The notes beneath the pieces are model-generated. The model worked only from the letters and a program-made list of their open reading frames with translations, was not told the DNA's origin and made no database searches. A DNA stretch of 64,000 nt from Bacillus sp. N1-1 (lineage in GTDB: Bacteria; Bacillota; Bacilli; Bacillales; Guptibacillaceae): assembly GCF_009818105.1 (NCBI RefSeq), contig NZ_CP046564.1, forward strand, positions 3,844,001-3,908,000, written 5' to 3'. A program made the translations under genes and the position numbers. This document shows positions 34,276 to 43,663 of this stretch, piece after piece (the first letter of the stretch is position 1; every line of letters begins with the position of its first letter).

Positions 34276-35430
34276 CTATCCTCTCCTTTCGAAATGAACG
34301 ATTTCTGGAACACCATCATGTAACCCACGCACAAGAGCAACGTTCGCCCTAGTGACAAACACTTGTGTACGAAAAGCATAGATTGCCGTATCACCGATTG
34401 ATATTGGCGATCCACGTTCGAGCCTTCCATAGTAATCAATGTACTCAGAATTAAGAGACTTTCCTTTCAAAAAAGTATCAAAAATTTGTTCAGGAGAGCT
34501 TCCGACATAGGCACCGGTCATATTTCCCCGTTCATAAAACCCTCCTCCTATCACATAAACGTTCTCCTTGTCTTCATGAGAGATTTCGGATACGTAAATA
34601 ATAGCAGGATCCTCAGGAAGCTTTCGCACCGCGTGGAGTGGTGTAGTACCTGTCAGAGCATGACCCGGTTCCCCATGCGTAACACCTGCTTTTTTGAGCA
34701 TTGGGATGGTTTCTGTACTCGTTGCACTCGGTCCATTGACCTGTCGAATCTGAAATCCGGATGCTTCAAGTATTTCTTTTGCCGAAAGAATGGTTTTCAG
34801 ATTTTCTGTAAATCGTAACTCTTCCCGCTCCTTATCCATTAGCAATAATGGAAAAGAAGTAACTCCCATTACTTCAATTCCATCTAGTTGCTTAAGCTCT
34901 GAGATGGCTACTTGAAGTTCTTCTAACTGAAAGCCTCCCCACTGCCCAGGGTAAATGGTATCCAATGAATGAATAACTCTCAGAATAACGTCCTGTTTCT
35001 TTCCTAGTTTCATAGCTGCCTCTGACACCTGTCTTGCTCGCTCAATCGAAAAGACTGTAACAACCTCTGGTTCGAAGCCGAGAATCTCACCCCACTGATG
35101 TTTGCCAGGTTGAACGAGATGACCCACATTACCAATTTTGACACCTGACTGATGTAATCGGAAAGCTTCTTCAAATTCCACAGCAACAGCTTTTTCGATT
35201 CCATGTTCTGCAATCCAATTTCCAAGTTCACCAATACGGCCAAGCTGCTTACTCATAAAATACAAAACAAAATCATTCTCTTTAGCAGCCTTTGCCATGC
35301 TCCTAACATTTTTTGCTATTGTATCGAGATCGAGAACATAAGTATTAGGGGGAATAAGCCCAGATTGGTGAAGGTGTACTCCCGCTTTTATGAGCTCTGG
35401 ATTTCTCTTCTTTGTTAGTGAAAGAAACAA
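34276..35430 (-). CDS. yhfX: Alanine-racemase-fold PLP protein YhfX
   Basis: 384 residues, fold-type III PLP enzyme. The PLP lysine is probably in VLYFMSKQLGR near residue 60. Other family stretches are YVLDLDTIAKNVRSMAKAA and RQVNGPSATSTETIPMLKKAG. TTG start 8 bases after AGGAGG. Ends one base before yhfW. Probably a racemase or amino-acid-modifying enzyme by fold; activity unknown. Confidence 0.85.
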   Translation of the reverse strand: MFLSLTKKRNPELIKAGVHLHQSGLIPPNTYVLDLDTIAKNVRSMAKAAKENDFVLYFMSKQLGRIGELGNWIAEHGIEKAVAVEFEEAFRLHQSGVKIGNVGHLVQPGKHQWGEILGFEPEVVTVFSIERARQVSEAAMKLGKKQDVILRVIHSLDTIYPGQWGGFQLEELQVAISELKQLDGIEVMGVTSFPLLLMDKEREELRFTENLKTILSAKEILEASGFQIRQVNGPSATSTETIPMLKKAGVTHGEPGHALTGTTPLHAVRKLPEDPAIIYVSEISHEDKENVYVIGGGFYERGNMTGAYVGSSPEQIFDTFLKGKSLNSEYIDYYGRLERGSPISIGDTAIYAFRTQVFVTRANVALVRGLHDGVPEIVHFERRG

Positions 35431-35480
35431 TGTAGTAGCCTCCTAAACGACAGCGTATAGATCTTTTCTTAACTGTTTCC

Positions 35481-36575
35481 TTACTCTCCACGCAAAGCTT
35501 TTTGAAGAATACGGATAACGGTCTCTGCTCCAGCTTTCATTGGATTAATACGTAAACCGTAGTCAAATAATTTTGGTGTACTCTCAAGGAAACTACCAGA
35601 TATTCGATAAATCATTGGCACTAGTTCAAACCGGGATTCAGCACCAACTGGATAGGTTGCTGCTCCAAATGTCTTACTTCGCTCAATCACTTCTTGAGCA
35701 ACTGGCTCCTTCAATTCAACAATGACATTCTTTGATTGAGAGTTTGTAATATAAGCTTCTTTCACTCCATACACTTCACCTTCGTTTAACAACTCACACA
35801 AAATTTCAACTTGCTGACTCTGAATAGCTAACGAGACCGGGGCAAAAGGTAATGCCCTAAGCAACTCCATCGCTTCTGGCCCTTGAACCTGGCTACCTCC
35901 AGAATAATTTCGCTGCTGAATGGTTTCGATTGCACTCTCTCCTACCACCACTCCAATCCCTTCAGGACCTAGTAGCTTAAATCCGGAAAAAGTAGAGTAA
36001 TCCGCACCGGCTTGGACCCCAATGCAAGGCATTTTCAAGGCACAATAATTGTCATCAACAATTACTATCATTTCAGGTTTGATTGATTTCACTATCTGAA
36101 TAACTTCTTTAAGCTGATACGTATCGATTGGTTGCTGTCTTGCGTGTTGGATATAGAAAACCTTTGCTTCTGAACGTATAACATTCTGTTTAAGGGCATC
36201 GAAATCATTAAAATCAACTTCTTCAGTTCGTAATCCAAGCATTCGAATCGTTTCTTTAGTTGTCATATAAATAGGTGCAGAGTGAATGATCATGGATTCT
36301 CCCGGTTCGAGGAGGGCACTTAAGAGCGAGCGAATGGCACCAGTACCCGATCCTCGCACAAGTACCGCTTGATTAGCTCCAAATACATTCGCCATCACTT
36401 TTTCAACTTTCGCAGTTGTTCTAGGACGCTTATAGATCGGATGCACACCGCGATCACCATCTTGGAACATTTCATTATCCTTAAATTCTTTAGTAATAAA
36501 ATCTACAATTTCAAACTGCTTTTTTGATGCTTCTTCAACCGACATCTGAGGTATGACAGATTCCTGATATCTCAA
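35481..36575 (-). CDS. yhfS: PLP aminotransferase-like YhfS
   Basis: 364 residues of aspartate-aminotransferase fold (type I). Asp binding the pyridine ring in VIVDDNYCALKMP and the PLP lysine in STFSGFKLLGPEGIGVVVG. N-terminal half has LVRGSGTGAIRSLLSALLEPGE, as in Cys/Met-metabolism or selenocysteine-lyase-like proteins. TTG start after GGGGAG. Next to php and yhfX in the yhf operon. Confidence 0.85.
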   Translation of the reverse strand: MRYQESVIPQMSVEEASKKQFEIVDFITKEFKDNEMFQDGDRGVHPIYKRPRTTAKVEKVMANVFGANQAVLVRGSGTGAIRSLLSALLEPGESMIIHSAPIYMTTKETIRMLGLRTEEVDFNDFDALKQNVIRSEAKVFYIQHARQQPIDTYQLKEVIQIVKSIKPEMIVIVDDNYCALKMPCIGVQAGADYSTFSGFKLLGPEGIGVVVGESAIETIQQRNYSGGSQVQGPEAMELLRALPFAPVSLAIQSQQVEILCELLNEGEVYGVKEAYITNSQSKNVIVELKEPVAQEVIERSKTFGAATYPVGAESRFELVPMIYRISGSFLESTPKLFDYGLRINPMKAGAETVIRILQKALRGE

Positions 36576-36577
36576 TG

Positions 36578-37495
36578 TTATGCGCTCCCCTTTCTACTGA
36601 AAGCATGCGCTGGGTTGTCAATTAACATCATTCGGATATCCTCATCAGACAAACCAGCTTCTTTTAAGCGAGGAACAAATTCATTGAGAACATGGTCATA
36701 TCCAATACCACCGTGCTTATGCCAATGTGATTTTCTTGTTAAATCAGCAGATAATAAAATCTGCTCACCATATCCTCTTTCAATTAGATGACAAATCATT
36801 TTAATTCGCTCTTCATCAGGTCGATAATTAATTTTGCCAATGGTATCAAATCCTACAAACGCCCCAGCTTCAACAACAGCAAGTACTCGTTCATCATCTT
36901 GATTAAGGTCTTGATGCCCCACAATCAATTGGTTCATTGGCAATCCAAGAGCAGAATAAAGTTCAACTTGCTCGACTCCCATCGTTCCGAGCGTTGTATG
37001 TGTGGTGAGCGGAAGCCCCGTTTCCATTGCTGCGATTCCTGCCCCAGTTAAGAGTTCTTCTTCAATAGGCTTGATCTCATAATGACTGCTCCCAATTTCT
37101 CCAATAACGCCAGGATAAACGTCTGTTCCATCAATCCCATTCTTTATTTCATCAATCATATGTTGTGCAAACTGATCACGATTCCATTTCGTTGCTTGAT
37201 CTGGGAGGAATGGGTCTTTATAAAATCCTGTACTTGCGATGAGATGCACACCGGTTGTTTCGCTTAACTTCCTAAGGAGAGTGGCATTACGTCCCATTCC
37301 GTCGTTCGTAACTTCAACCATCGCCTGTCCACCTGAAGCTTTAAAGTAGCGAAGTTCTTCTTCCATTCCACCTATATCATCAAGAATAGTGTCGGGATCT
37401 TTTTTGATTCGTGATAGGTCAATACAAAGGTGTTCATGAGCTGAACAAACCCCAAGCTCATTAGGATTAATTTGTCCTCTAACCGTTTGAATCAT
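36578..37495 (-). CDS. php: Phosphotriesterase homology protein Php (YhfV)
   Basis: 305-residue amidohydrolase-superfamily TIM barrel. Metal ligands are visible: HEHL near residue 20, the bridging Glu in GVIGEIGSSHYEI, THTTLG, GHQDLN, and the final Asp in LSADLTRKSHW. Natural substrate of Php unknown; not the organophosphate hydrolase proper. ATG after GAAGGAGGAGCTAAG. Confidence 0.9.
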   Translation of the reverse strand: MIQTVRGQINPNELGVCSAHEHLCIDLSRIKKDPDTILDDIGGMEEELRYFKASGGQAMVEVTNDGMGRNATLLRKLSETTGVHLIASTGFYKDPFLPDQATKWNRDQFAQHMIDEIKNGIDGTDVYPGVIGEIGSSHYEIKPIEEELLTGAGIAAMETGLPLTTHTTLGTMGVEQVELYSALGLPMNQLIVGHQDLNQDDERVLAVVEAGAFVGFDTIGKINYRPDEERIKMICHLIERGYGEQILLSADLTRKSHWHKHGGIGYDHVLNEFVPRLKEAGLSDEDIRMMLIDNPAHAFSRKGSA

Positions 37496-37509
37496 CTTAG
37501 CTCCTCCTT

Positions 37510-38805
37510 CTACTGTGGTATTTGCATAAGTCCTAGAACGACAAGAATGTTCGCCAAAATCCCAACTGCGATCGCGCCAATCGGTCCTATAGCCATTCGC
37601 ACAATTGGTCGGCCCGCAATCTCATTTAACAAATAGAATCCTGCAATGATAAAGAACCCGAGACCAGGAGCAATAGCATTAGCTGCGTTTGCACCACCAA
37701 TCAAAAGAGCAACTTCTAGAATTCGACTCATCGCTGTACGAATATTTTCTCCTGATTGACGTACACCAGGATATTTATCAAGAAAACGAGCAATCTGGCT
37801 TAGTAGCATAACCTCTAGAAAAACAGTAATAGTACCGATAATAGCTGCAACCCATACATTTGGAACAAGCAATCCTACGACGAAAATGATTGTAAATCCA
37901 ACTGGACTATAAACACCTGTTGCAATCGCCGTACTAGCAACTAGAGGGATAAATCCAAGTGCACGAGCTCCAGCAGCGATAGCAGCATCTGTTATTTTTC
38001 CGTCTGCAATTAAATTTAAAGATATTGGATCTCCAGCCATAATCAAAAGGTTCGTAGCTGCAGCAATAAGCCCACCCATAATCATGAAATAAACGACATG
38101 CTTTTTAATGCGATCGACTCTCTCACTGAAAACCGAAGCAAGATCAATCCCGCTTCCGTCCCCTTCAGGTTTTTGACGCACAGCATATGTAATTAAGAAA
38201 ATCATTCCAGTAATAAGAGCCATTCCTTCTTGATTTAACGTAACCGTCGTATCACCGAAAGTCATGACACCGCTTTCATTTAACCATACAGCTAACTGCC
38301 GGATAATTGCTGAAGTGATAAACGTTAGAACACCTTTTTTAACACTGAATTGCAATGCCACAGCTAAAGCTGGAAATGCCATGAAGGTTACCACTACCGG
38401 CGATCCCACTTGGCCCATTGCATCTAAAAAATTTAATGGCAGTTTTTCAAATAAAGTGACAAATCCTTCTAGTCCAACTAATAAACCTGCACCATATGCT
38501 CCACCTACAATTGCTGCAACAGGTGTACCCCATTTATTTCGCGGGGTGATCAATCCAATAATATCTGTTCCTAGCAAAATACTATGGATAAGGATAATGC
38601 TTGCTGTAATGGTAAACGGAATCCCAAAACCAACAACAAGTCCAAAACTCATAGCAAAAGCAGTTAGACCAAGCTCTTTACGTCCCATTCGCCCTTCAGT
38701 ATTTTCAGGTACAATTGGTCGTAAGCCATCGTTAAAGACAGCCAAATTCAAATTCGCAAGAACAGCTGCCATAGCCCCTATTAAGATGACGAGAACCATT
38801 TCCAT
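37510..38805 (-). CDS. yhfT: YhfT-type permease, about twelve membrane segments
   Basis: 431 residues, very hydrophobic, with glycine-rich segments (ALTAFAMSFGLVVGFGIPFTITASI, GGAYGAGLLVGL). Equivalent of YhfT in E. coli, thought to be the transporter of the yhf system. Stretch SNLNLAVFNDGLRPIVPENTEG-like at the N-terminus is family-typical. ATG after GGGGGTTCATTAC. Confidence 0.85.
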   Translation of the reverse strand: MEMVLVILIGAMAAVLANLNLAVFNDGLRPIVPENTEGRMGRKELGLTAFAMSFGLVVGFGIPFTITASIILIHSILLGTDIIGLITPRNKWGTPVAAIVGGAYGAGLLVGLEGFVTLFEKLPLNFLDAMGQVGSPVVVTFMAFPALAVALQFSVKKGVLTFITSAIIRQLAVWLNESGVMTFGDTTVTLNQEGMALITGMIFLITYAVRQKPEGDGSGIDLASVFSERVDRIKKHVVYFMIMGGLIAAATNLLIMAGDPISLNLIADGKITDAAIAAGARALGFIPLVASTAIATGVYSPVGFTIIFVVGLLVPNVWVAAIIGTITVFLEVMLLSQIARFLDKYPGVRQSGENIRTAMSRILEVALLIGGANAANAIAPGLGFFIIAGFYLLNEIAGRPIVRMAIGPIGAIAVGILANILVVLGLMQIPQ

Positions 38806-38825
38806 GTAATGAACCCCCTTCCAAA

Positions 38826-39185
38826 TTATAGTGCTTTAATTGCCCTCATGATCATCGGCACGGCAGTTTCCATATGATCTGCAGTAAAACCAAATGCTTT
38901 TTTTCCGTCCTTAACAGCCTGTAAAATTTTTTCTTCATTCGGTTTCCTTCCCGGCATTGAAACCGTTTCACAGCTGGGCTTCCCAATTATAGCAATCGCC
39001 ATTGCTAGCGCTCCGCCGCCCCCAGTGTGACACGCTCCAACATAGTAATCTGCCTGACCAGTTTTCACTGCCATGGCGGCTTCTACATCTGATTTAACTG
39101 AGGTTTCCACTCCATCTGGTCCATGTTCCTTCACAAGGGCTTCAACTTCTTTTTTATCGACCTGACCACCTACAACAATTTTCAT
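38826..39185 (-). CDS. yhfU: DUF2620 protein YhfU
   Basis: 119 residues. Alpha/beta protein with ADYYVGACHTGGGGALAMAI, a glycine-rich loop that could bind phosphate or a cofactor. Orthologs sit beside yhfT in every yhf operon I recall; function unknown. AGGAGGAAATTTAA before ATG. Confidence 0.85.
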   Translation of the reverse strand: MKIVVGGQVDKKEVEALVKEHGPDGVETSVKSDVEAAMAVKTGQADYYVGACHTGGGGALAMAIAIIGKPSCETVSMPGRKPNEEKILQAVKDGKKAFGFTADHMETAVPMIMRAIKAL

Positions 39186-39560
39186 TTAAATTTCCTCCTT
39201 TTTGATTTCTTGAAAAATAGATACATAGTGTATTTTCAAAAAGGCAATTTCAGATTGTGGAATTTCCTCAGTCCAATTGGATTGAATCCAGCTAATCTCC
39301 CTTTTTGCTACTTGTATTAGATCGGATTTCTCTATTTCCGAAATGAGCTCATCCGGGGGCGGATCGATCGATTCTCCACGCGAGATACGCGTTAAGGCGG
39401 ATGCAAGGTGAGTGACAAGCATTTCTACTTTATTTTGGGGAAGCGGCTTTTGCGTCTGACTACTTAATCTTTGAACGGCTTGCTCGGCGATAGCTGAAGC
39501 TTCTGAACTAATCACATCACCTGCTTTCAGAATATCTAATCGTTCTTTAATCGTCGTCAT
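39186..39560 (-). CDS. yhfY: PRD-like protein YhfY
   Basis: 124 residues, helical, with the PTS-regulation-domain pattern LVTHLASALTRISRGE and an acidic C-terminus. No DNA-binding domain. It starts right behind the second operator and ends immediately before yhfU. Probably a regulatory accessory of YhfZ. Confidence 0.75.
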   Translation of the reverse strand: MTTIKERLDILKAGDVISSEASAIAEQAVQRLSSQTQKPLPQNKVEMLVTHLASALTRISRGESIDPPPDELISEIEKSDLIQVAKREISWIQSNWTEEIPQSEIAFLKIHYVSIFQEIKKEEI

Positions 39561-39574
39561 AAAATCAACCCTCC

Positions 39575-39596
39575 AATATACAGTATTTAGTATATT
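39575..39596. promoter_or_regulatory. Candidate YhfZ operator 2, before yhfY
   Basis: AATATAC-N8-GTATATT, perfect 7-base arms, between the yhfZ stop and the yhfY ribosome site. Same geometry as the site at 40573-40594. Confidence 0.65.
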
Positions 39597-39628
39597 AATT
39601 CTATAAGTAATCTTAGAAGAAATCCTAC

Positions 39629-40561
39629 CTAATAACTCGGATAAATTTCTCCTTTTTCAACTTGAATTTGCAACTCTTTAACGTTAATGACAGATAAATC
39701 AAGTAAGGCATCTCTGAGTTCTACTCTCTCCCTATGTAATAGCATAGTAGCCTCATTTACTTTCCTACTTAGTTCCTGAGCTTTAATCGAGCGGAATGAT
39801 CCTTTTCCCATTTCTTCTGAATGAATGATCTCATCCTTATTCCAAACTGCAGCATCAATTTCATTGTTCTTGAGCATCTCCATCAACTGCATGTAGTTTA
39901 CTTCAATTAATTGAACGTCAATACCTTCTGTTTCATACTCCGTAAGAAGATGCTGATCAGCTGAAGAATAGTCAATTCCTACACGCATACCGCTTTGAAT
40001 AGATTTGTTTTTAGGGTTAGAAAAAACAATTTCATGTCCTGAAACGTAGGAGTTCTTTCCAAAATTTTTCACCATCTCGATACTACCATCATTCTCAATA
40101 GCAAGCTCAGCTGCAAGCCTTGAAACAATCACAAAATCATACCTTCCAGCTTTCAACGCTTCAATTCGATTTGATGATCCTCTCATAAATGCAAGATTAA
40201 AAGGAATTTTCATTCTTTCAAGCACCTGAACTAAACCAGTAGCAAGGCCTTCATATTTTCTCGAATATGGCAAAGGCATGGCACCCATAACAGATCCAAG
40301 TCCTGCAATATCCCAAAGTAACTGTCGATCAGTTCTAACAAGAAACGTACCAAGGTGTCCCCTCGCTTCAAGAACAATGGCTCCTATTTCTTCAAGTAGA
40401 CGTAACGCTCCCTGAATTGTCCCCCTTCCAAGTGATGTTTCTGTAACAAAATCACTTACGCGAGGAATACGGCTTCCCGGCTCGATCGCTAGTAGATTAG
40501 CAGCAATTCTCCTAGCTGCGAGCCCATTCTTGCTGTATAATTTCTCCCATTTGCCTTCCAT
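39629..40561 (-). CDS. yhfZ: GntR-like regulator YhfZ with ligand-binding domain
   Basis: 310 residues. N-terminal winged helix (FVTETSLGRGTIQGALRLLEEIGAI) followed by a periplasmic-binding-like effector domain (MRVGIDYSSADQH, FDFVIVSRLAAELAIENDG). It is the first gene of the operon and reads in the same direction; the operator at 40573-40594 at its own promoter points to autoregulation. Best judged a YhfZ ortholog by operon context. Confidence 0.85.
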   Translation of the reverse strand: MEGKWEKLYSKNGLAARRIAANLLAIEPGSRIPRVSDFVTETSLGRGTIQGALRLLEEIGAIVLEARGHLGTFLVRTDRQLLWDIAGLGSVMGAMPLPYSRKYEGLATGLVQVLERMKIPFNLAFMRGSSNRIEALKAGRYDFVIVSRLAAELAIENDGSIEMVKNFGKNSYVSGHEIVFSNPKNKSIQSGMRVGIDYSSADQHLLTEYETEGIDVQLIEVNYMQLMEMLKNNEIDAAVWNKDEIIHSEEMGKGSFRSIKAQELSRKVNEATMLLHRERVELRDALLDLSVINVKELQIQVEKGEIYPSY

Positions 40562-40572
40562 ATCCTCACCTC

Positions 40573-40594
40573 AATATACAATTTTTCGTATTTT
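40573..40594. promoter_or_regulatory. Candidate YhfZ operator 1, at the yhfZ promoter
   Basis: AATATAC-N8-GTATTTT, 7-base arms with one mismatch, spanning about +2 to +23 of the predicted transcript. Confidence 0.65.
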
Positions 40595-40602
40595 CACTAT
40601 AT

Positions 40603-40631
40603 AGGATAACTTAGAATCGAAAACTTTTCAA
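40603..40631 (-). promoter_or_regulatory. Promoter of the yhf operon
   Basis: Minus strand TTGAAA (40631-40626), 17 bases, TATCCT (40608-40603). The operator lies directly downstream. Confidence 0.5.
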
Positions 40632-40642
40632 TGAATATTCTG

Positions 40643-40680
40643 AAAAAAACAAGCGAGGTGAATGCAATCACCCCGCCGTT
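40643..40680 (-). terminator. Terminator of the TRAP operon
   Basis: GCGGGGTGATTG pairs with the CATTCACCTCGC side, then TTGTTTTTTTC on the minus strand, before yhfZ. Confidence 0.85.
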
Positions 40681-40772
40681 TCCTTATTTTTGATAAGTTA
40701 TGTTAGCTTTTTCTGTAGTTTTTCTTACTGTTGCTCCGCTTTACCTTTAACGCCGATTAATAGGATTCATTC

Positions 40773-42062
40773 TTAAAACAAATTAGGATTAATCACTTTT
40801 GGAAGATAAAACGCGACATCGGGTATAAAAGCCACGACTAAAAGTACTACGAGGACAATGGCAATATACGGCATAACGGCTCCTAACGAACGCTCAACCG
40901 GTAGCTTTCCTATTTTCGCCGCTAGAAGTAAACACAATCCATATGGCGGTGTCACCAGTCCAACAGCCAACGTCATGATTGTCACAATTCCTAGTAAGAT
41001 AGGATCAATTTCAAAACCGATCGCAACTGGCAATATAACTGGGATAAATAAAATCATAGCCGGTATAGCATCCATAAACGTTCCTATGAATAAGAAGAAA
41101 GCAATGATGATCAAAAGAAATACCCATTTGCTATCAATGTTATTGGCAAAGAATTGCTCAGCCCATAATGATAATTGATAGTAACTCATCAATTCACCCA
41201 GCGCATTTGCTGCCGCTAAAGCGAATAGAGACAATGAACTAAGTGTTAGCGTATCGACTAGAATTTTTGGGAAATCTTTTATTTTTAGTGTTTTGTAATA
41301 AAAAAGACCAATGATCACTGTATAAAGTGAAGCAAATGCAGCTGCTTCTGTTGCTGTGAAAATGCCTGTAATGATTCCCCCAATTAAGATAACTGGAGTC
41401 ATTAGGGCAGGAATAGTACCGATGAACTGCTTCATAAAATTTTTCATGGAAGCTTTTTGATAAGTTGGATAGCCTCTCTTTCTCGCAAGAATATAAACCA
41501 GGACCATCATGCCAAGACCAACGAGAATACCAGGAATGATTCCTACTAAGAACAAAGCACCAACTGATACATTCGTTAGTCCTGCAAAGATAATCATTGG
41601 AATGCTTGGAGGAATGATTACTCCGATAGTAGAAGATGCTGCTGTAATACCTACCGCTGTTTCAGTGTCATATCCCTGTTTCTTCATATTAGGAATTAAG
41701 ATCTTCCCTACTCCCGCCGTGTCAGCTTGAGCGGCACCTGAAACTCCTGCAAATAGCATAGAGACAAGAATATTTGCATGAGCTAGTCCACCACGAATAT
41801 GACCTACAATCGCTAGCGCCAGATCGATTAACTTTTGTGAAATTTGGCCACTATTCATCAAGTTTGCTGCTAAAATAAATAGTGGAACTGCTAATAATAC
41901 AAACGAATCTAAACCATTCAGCATTTTAACGGGTACAGTTACTTCAGGAATATAAGGCACATTCAAAATTCCTAACAGAGCTACAATGCCAATGACGAAA
42001 GCAATTGGAATGCCTAGAAACATCAAGATAATAAATAGACCTACTAACAGAATACCAATCAT
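40773..42062 (-). CDS. TRAP transporter large permease DctM
   Basis: 429 residues, about 12-14 membrane helices. SGAAQADTAGVGKILIPNMKK, GITAASSTIGVIIPPSIPMII and VTPPYGLCLLLAAKIGKLPVE are DctM hallmarks. Overlaps dctQ by 4 bases and is followed by the operon's terminator. Transports a sugar acid or organic acid with Na+. Confidence 0.93.
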   Translation of the reverse strand: MIGILLVGLFIILMFLGIPIAFVIGIVALLGILNVPYIPEVTVPVKMLNGLDSFVLLAVPLFILAANLMNSGQISQKLIDLALAIVGHIRGGLAHANILVSMLFAGVSGAAQADTAGVGKILIPNMKKQGYDTETAVGITAASSTIGVIIPPSIPMIIFAGLTNVSVGALFLVGIIPGILVGLGMMVLVYILARKRGYPTYQKASMKNFMKQFIGTIPALMTPVILIGGIITGIFTATEAAAFASLYTVIIGLFYYKTLKIKDFPKILVDTLTLSSLSLFALAAANALGELMSYYQLSLWAEQFFANNIDSKWVFLLIIIAFFLFIGTFMDAIPAMILFIPVILPVAIGFEIDPILLGIVTIMTLAVGLVTPPYGLCLLLAAKIGKLPVERSLGAVMPYIAIVLVVLLVVAFIPDVAFYLPKVINPNLF

Positions 42063-42544
42063 TCAGTTACCTCCTTTTCGGAGAAATTTCTTACATTACG
42101 GAGAATGTGAGCAAACGTGTAAATGACCATCGTTCCCCCCATAATTGGAATGGAAATCCAAACATACCCCATCTTTAATTCCGGAATAGATACCCATGTG
42201 TAGTTCCAAAAGTTTTGTACTGCTTCGATTCCTAAATAAAATAACCCTATACTAAACATGAGAAGAATTAAATCATTTATGAGATATAAGCTTTTTTTGC
42301 TTTTACCAGTTAATTTGTTCAATAAAAGGTCGAATTTAAAATGCTCTCTTCGATTAAGCATCACAGATGCTCCCATAAATACTGCCCAAATAAACGAATA
42401 TGTTGCAACTTCCTCCGTCCAAATCGCTGAAACACCCATATATCGTGTAATGACTTGAATAACTATTGTGATAAAAAACACGACGAGAAACAAAACACCG
42501 ATGGTTAATTGAATCCGCTCAAGCAGCTTAATAAGCACAGCCAA
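42059..42544 (-). CDS. TRAP transporter small permease DctQ
   Basis: 161 residues, four helices; RYMGVSAIWTEEVATYSFIWAVFMGASVML is the family core. A TTG at 42544, right behind AAGGGGGAAT, is preferred over the upstream in-frame start. Confidence 0.85.
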   Translation of the reverse strand: MAVLIKLLERIQLTIGVLFLVVFFITIVIQVITRYMGVSAIWTEEVATYSFIWAVFMGASVMLNRREHFKFDLLLNKLTGKSKKSLYLINDLILLMFSIGLFYLGIEAVQNFWNYTWVSIPELKMGYVWISIPIMGGTMVIYTFAHILRNVRNFSEKEVTE

Positions 42545-42626
42545 ATTCCCCCTTCTACAAACCTGAGACGAGTGATTAGATGAATGGCGAAGGTACAAGC
42601 TATACCCTCGCCGCCCTCTTCTTCAC

Positions 42627-43649
42627 TTATTTCAAATCACGAATTTCTTTCAATAACTCAGTCGCACCGATTTCTTCTGCATTTTTGTCCTGTATAGGTT
42701 TAGCTAACTCAATGAAAGGTTTTCGATCAATTTCATTTACGATTGCGCCTTCATCAATCGCTTTTTGTTTGTACTCTTCTTCTTGCTGGTGAAGAATCTC
42801 AACTTCTTTCTGAACGGAAGCTTCAGCTGCTTTTAGTACGGCATCCTTTTGCTCATCAGTATAAGAATCGAATTTCTCTCCATTGATTAGTAGCAAGCGT
42901 GTCGTGTAGTCATGAGCTGTTTCTGTAATGTACTTTCCGTTTTCAGTCTTGTGGTGATTTTGTTGAACAAAATAAGGATAGGCATTCTCAGAAGCATCTA
43001 CTACTCCCTGTTGCAAGGCTTGATATAACTCTCCCCATGCTACAGACGTTGGTACTGCTCCAGTTTCTTCCCAATAGTCTGCAATTGCCCCAGAAGTTTG
43101 GGTGCGGAATTTCATACCTTCAATATCCGCCATGTTATTTAACGGTTCTTTACCATAATAATGACGTACGCCTGCTGTCCAATAACCTAGTACTTTAAAA
43201 GTGTTATCGGACTTCTCATTAATCGTTTTAGCAATTTGATCACCTACGTCTCCACTAACTGCTTTCTCCCAATGATCATAACTATCAAAAACGTAAGGCA
43301 TAGCGAATAAATCAATTTCTTTAATACCCGTTTTCGACATAAAACCAGGAGACACAAGGACAACGTCCGCCCCGCCAAGTTTAAGTTTTTCAACAAGTTC
43401 TGATTCGCTTGTACCTAATGTTCCTGCATGTACTTCTACTTCTATACTTCCATCGCTACTTTCTTCTGCTACTTTTTTAAACTCTTTCATCCCGAATTGA
43501 TATGGGTTTTCTGGTGAAGTTTGGTTATGGGCTGCAATGATTTTAATCTTTCCATTCTCGTCGGCTCCAGCATTTTCACTATTTCCACAACCTGCAAGAA
43601 CACCGAGAGATAAAACCATAACGAGCAATAAAGTTGATACATACTTCAT
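42627..43649 (-). CDS. TRAP transporter binding lipoprotein DctP
   Basis: 340 residues. Lipobox LGVLAGCGN; family core MKFRTQTSGAIADYWEETGAVPTSVAWGELYQALQQGVVDASENAYPYF contains the conserved Arg that binds the ligand carboxylate. ATG 43649 is chosen, 8 bases after GAAGGAGG. Neighbours suggest a 2-keto-3-deoxy sugar acid or a uronate as cargo. Confidence 0.92.
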   Translation of the reverse strand: MKYVSTLLLVMVLSLGVLAGCGNSENAGADENGKIKIIAAHNQTSPENPYQFGMKEFKKVAEESSDGSIEVEVHAGTLGTSESELVEKLKLGGADVVLVSPGFMSKTGIKEIDLFAMPYVFDSYDHWEKAVSGDVGDQIAKTINEKSDNTFKVLGYWTAGVRHYYGKEPLNNMADIEGMKFRTQTSGAIADYWEETGAVPTSVAWGELYQALQQGVVDASENAYPYFVQQNHHKTENGKYITETAHDYTTRLLLINGEKFDSYTDEQKDAVLKAAEASVQKEVEILHQQEEEYKQKAIDEGAIVNEIDRKPFIELAKPIQDKNAEEIGATELLKEIRDLK

Positions 43650-43663
43650 AAAAAAATCCTCCT

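Noticed and set aside
34275..34439. Long N-terminus of YhfW
   Set aside because: It overlaps yhfX in another frame; the conserved mutase start MGRMVVLILDSFG is at 34274 with its own ribosome site.
38264..38809. 181-residue plus-strand ORF over yhfT
   Set aside because: Antisense shadow of the permease; no ribosome site and low-complexity composition.
41509..41730. Antisense ORFs over the TRAP and other membrane genes
   Set aside because: Typical shadow frames of hydrophobic genes with no start signals.
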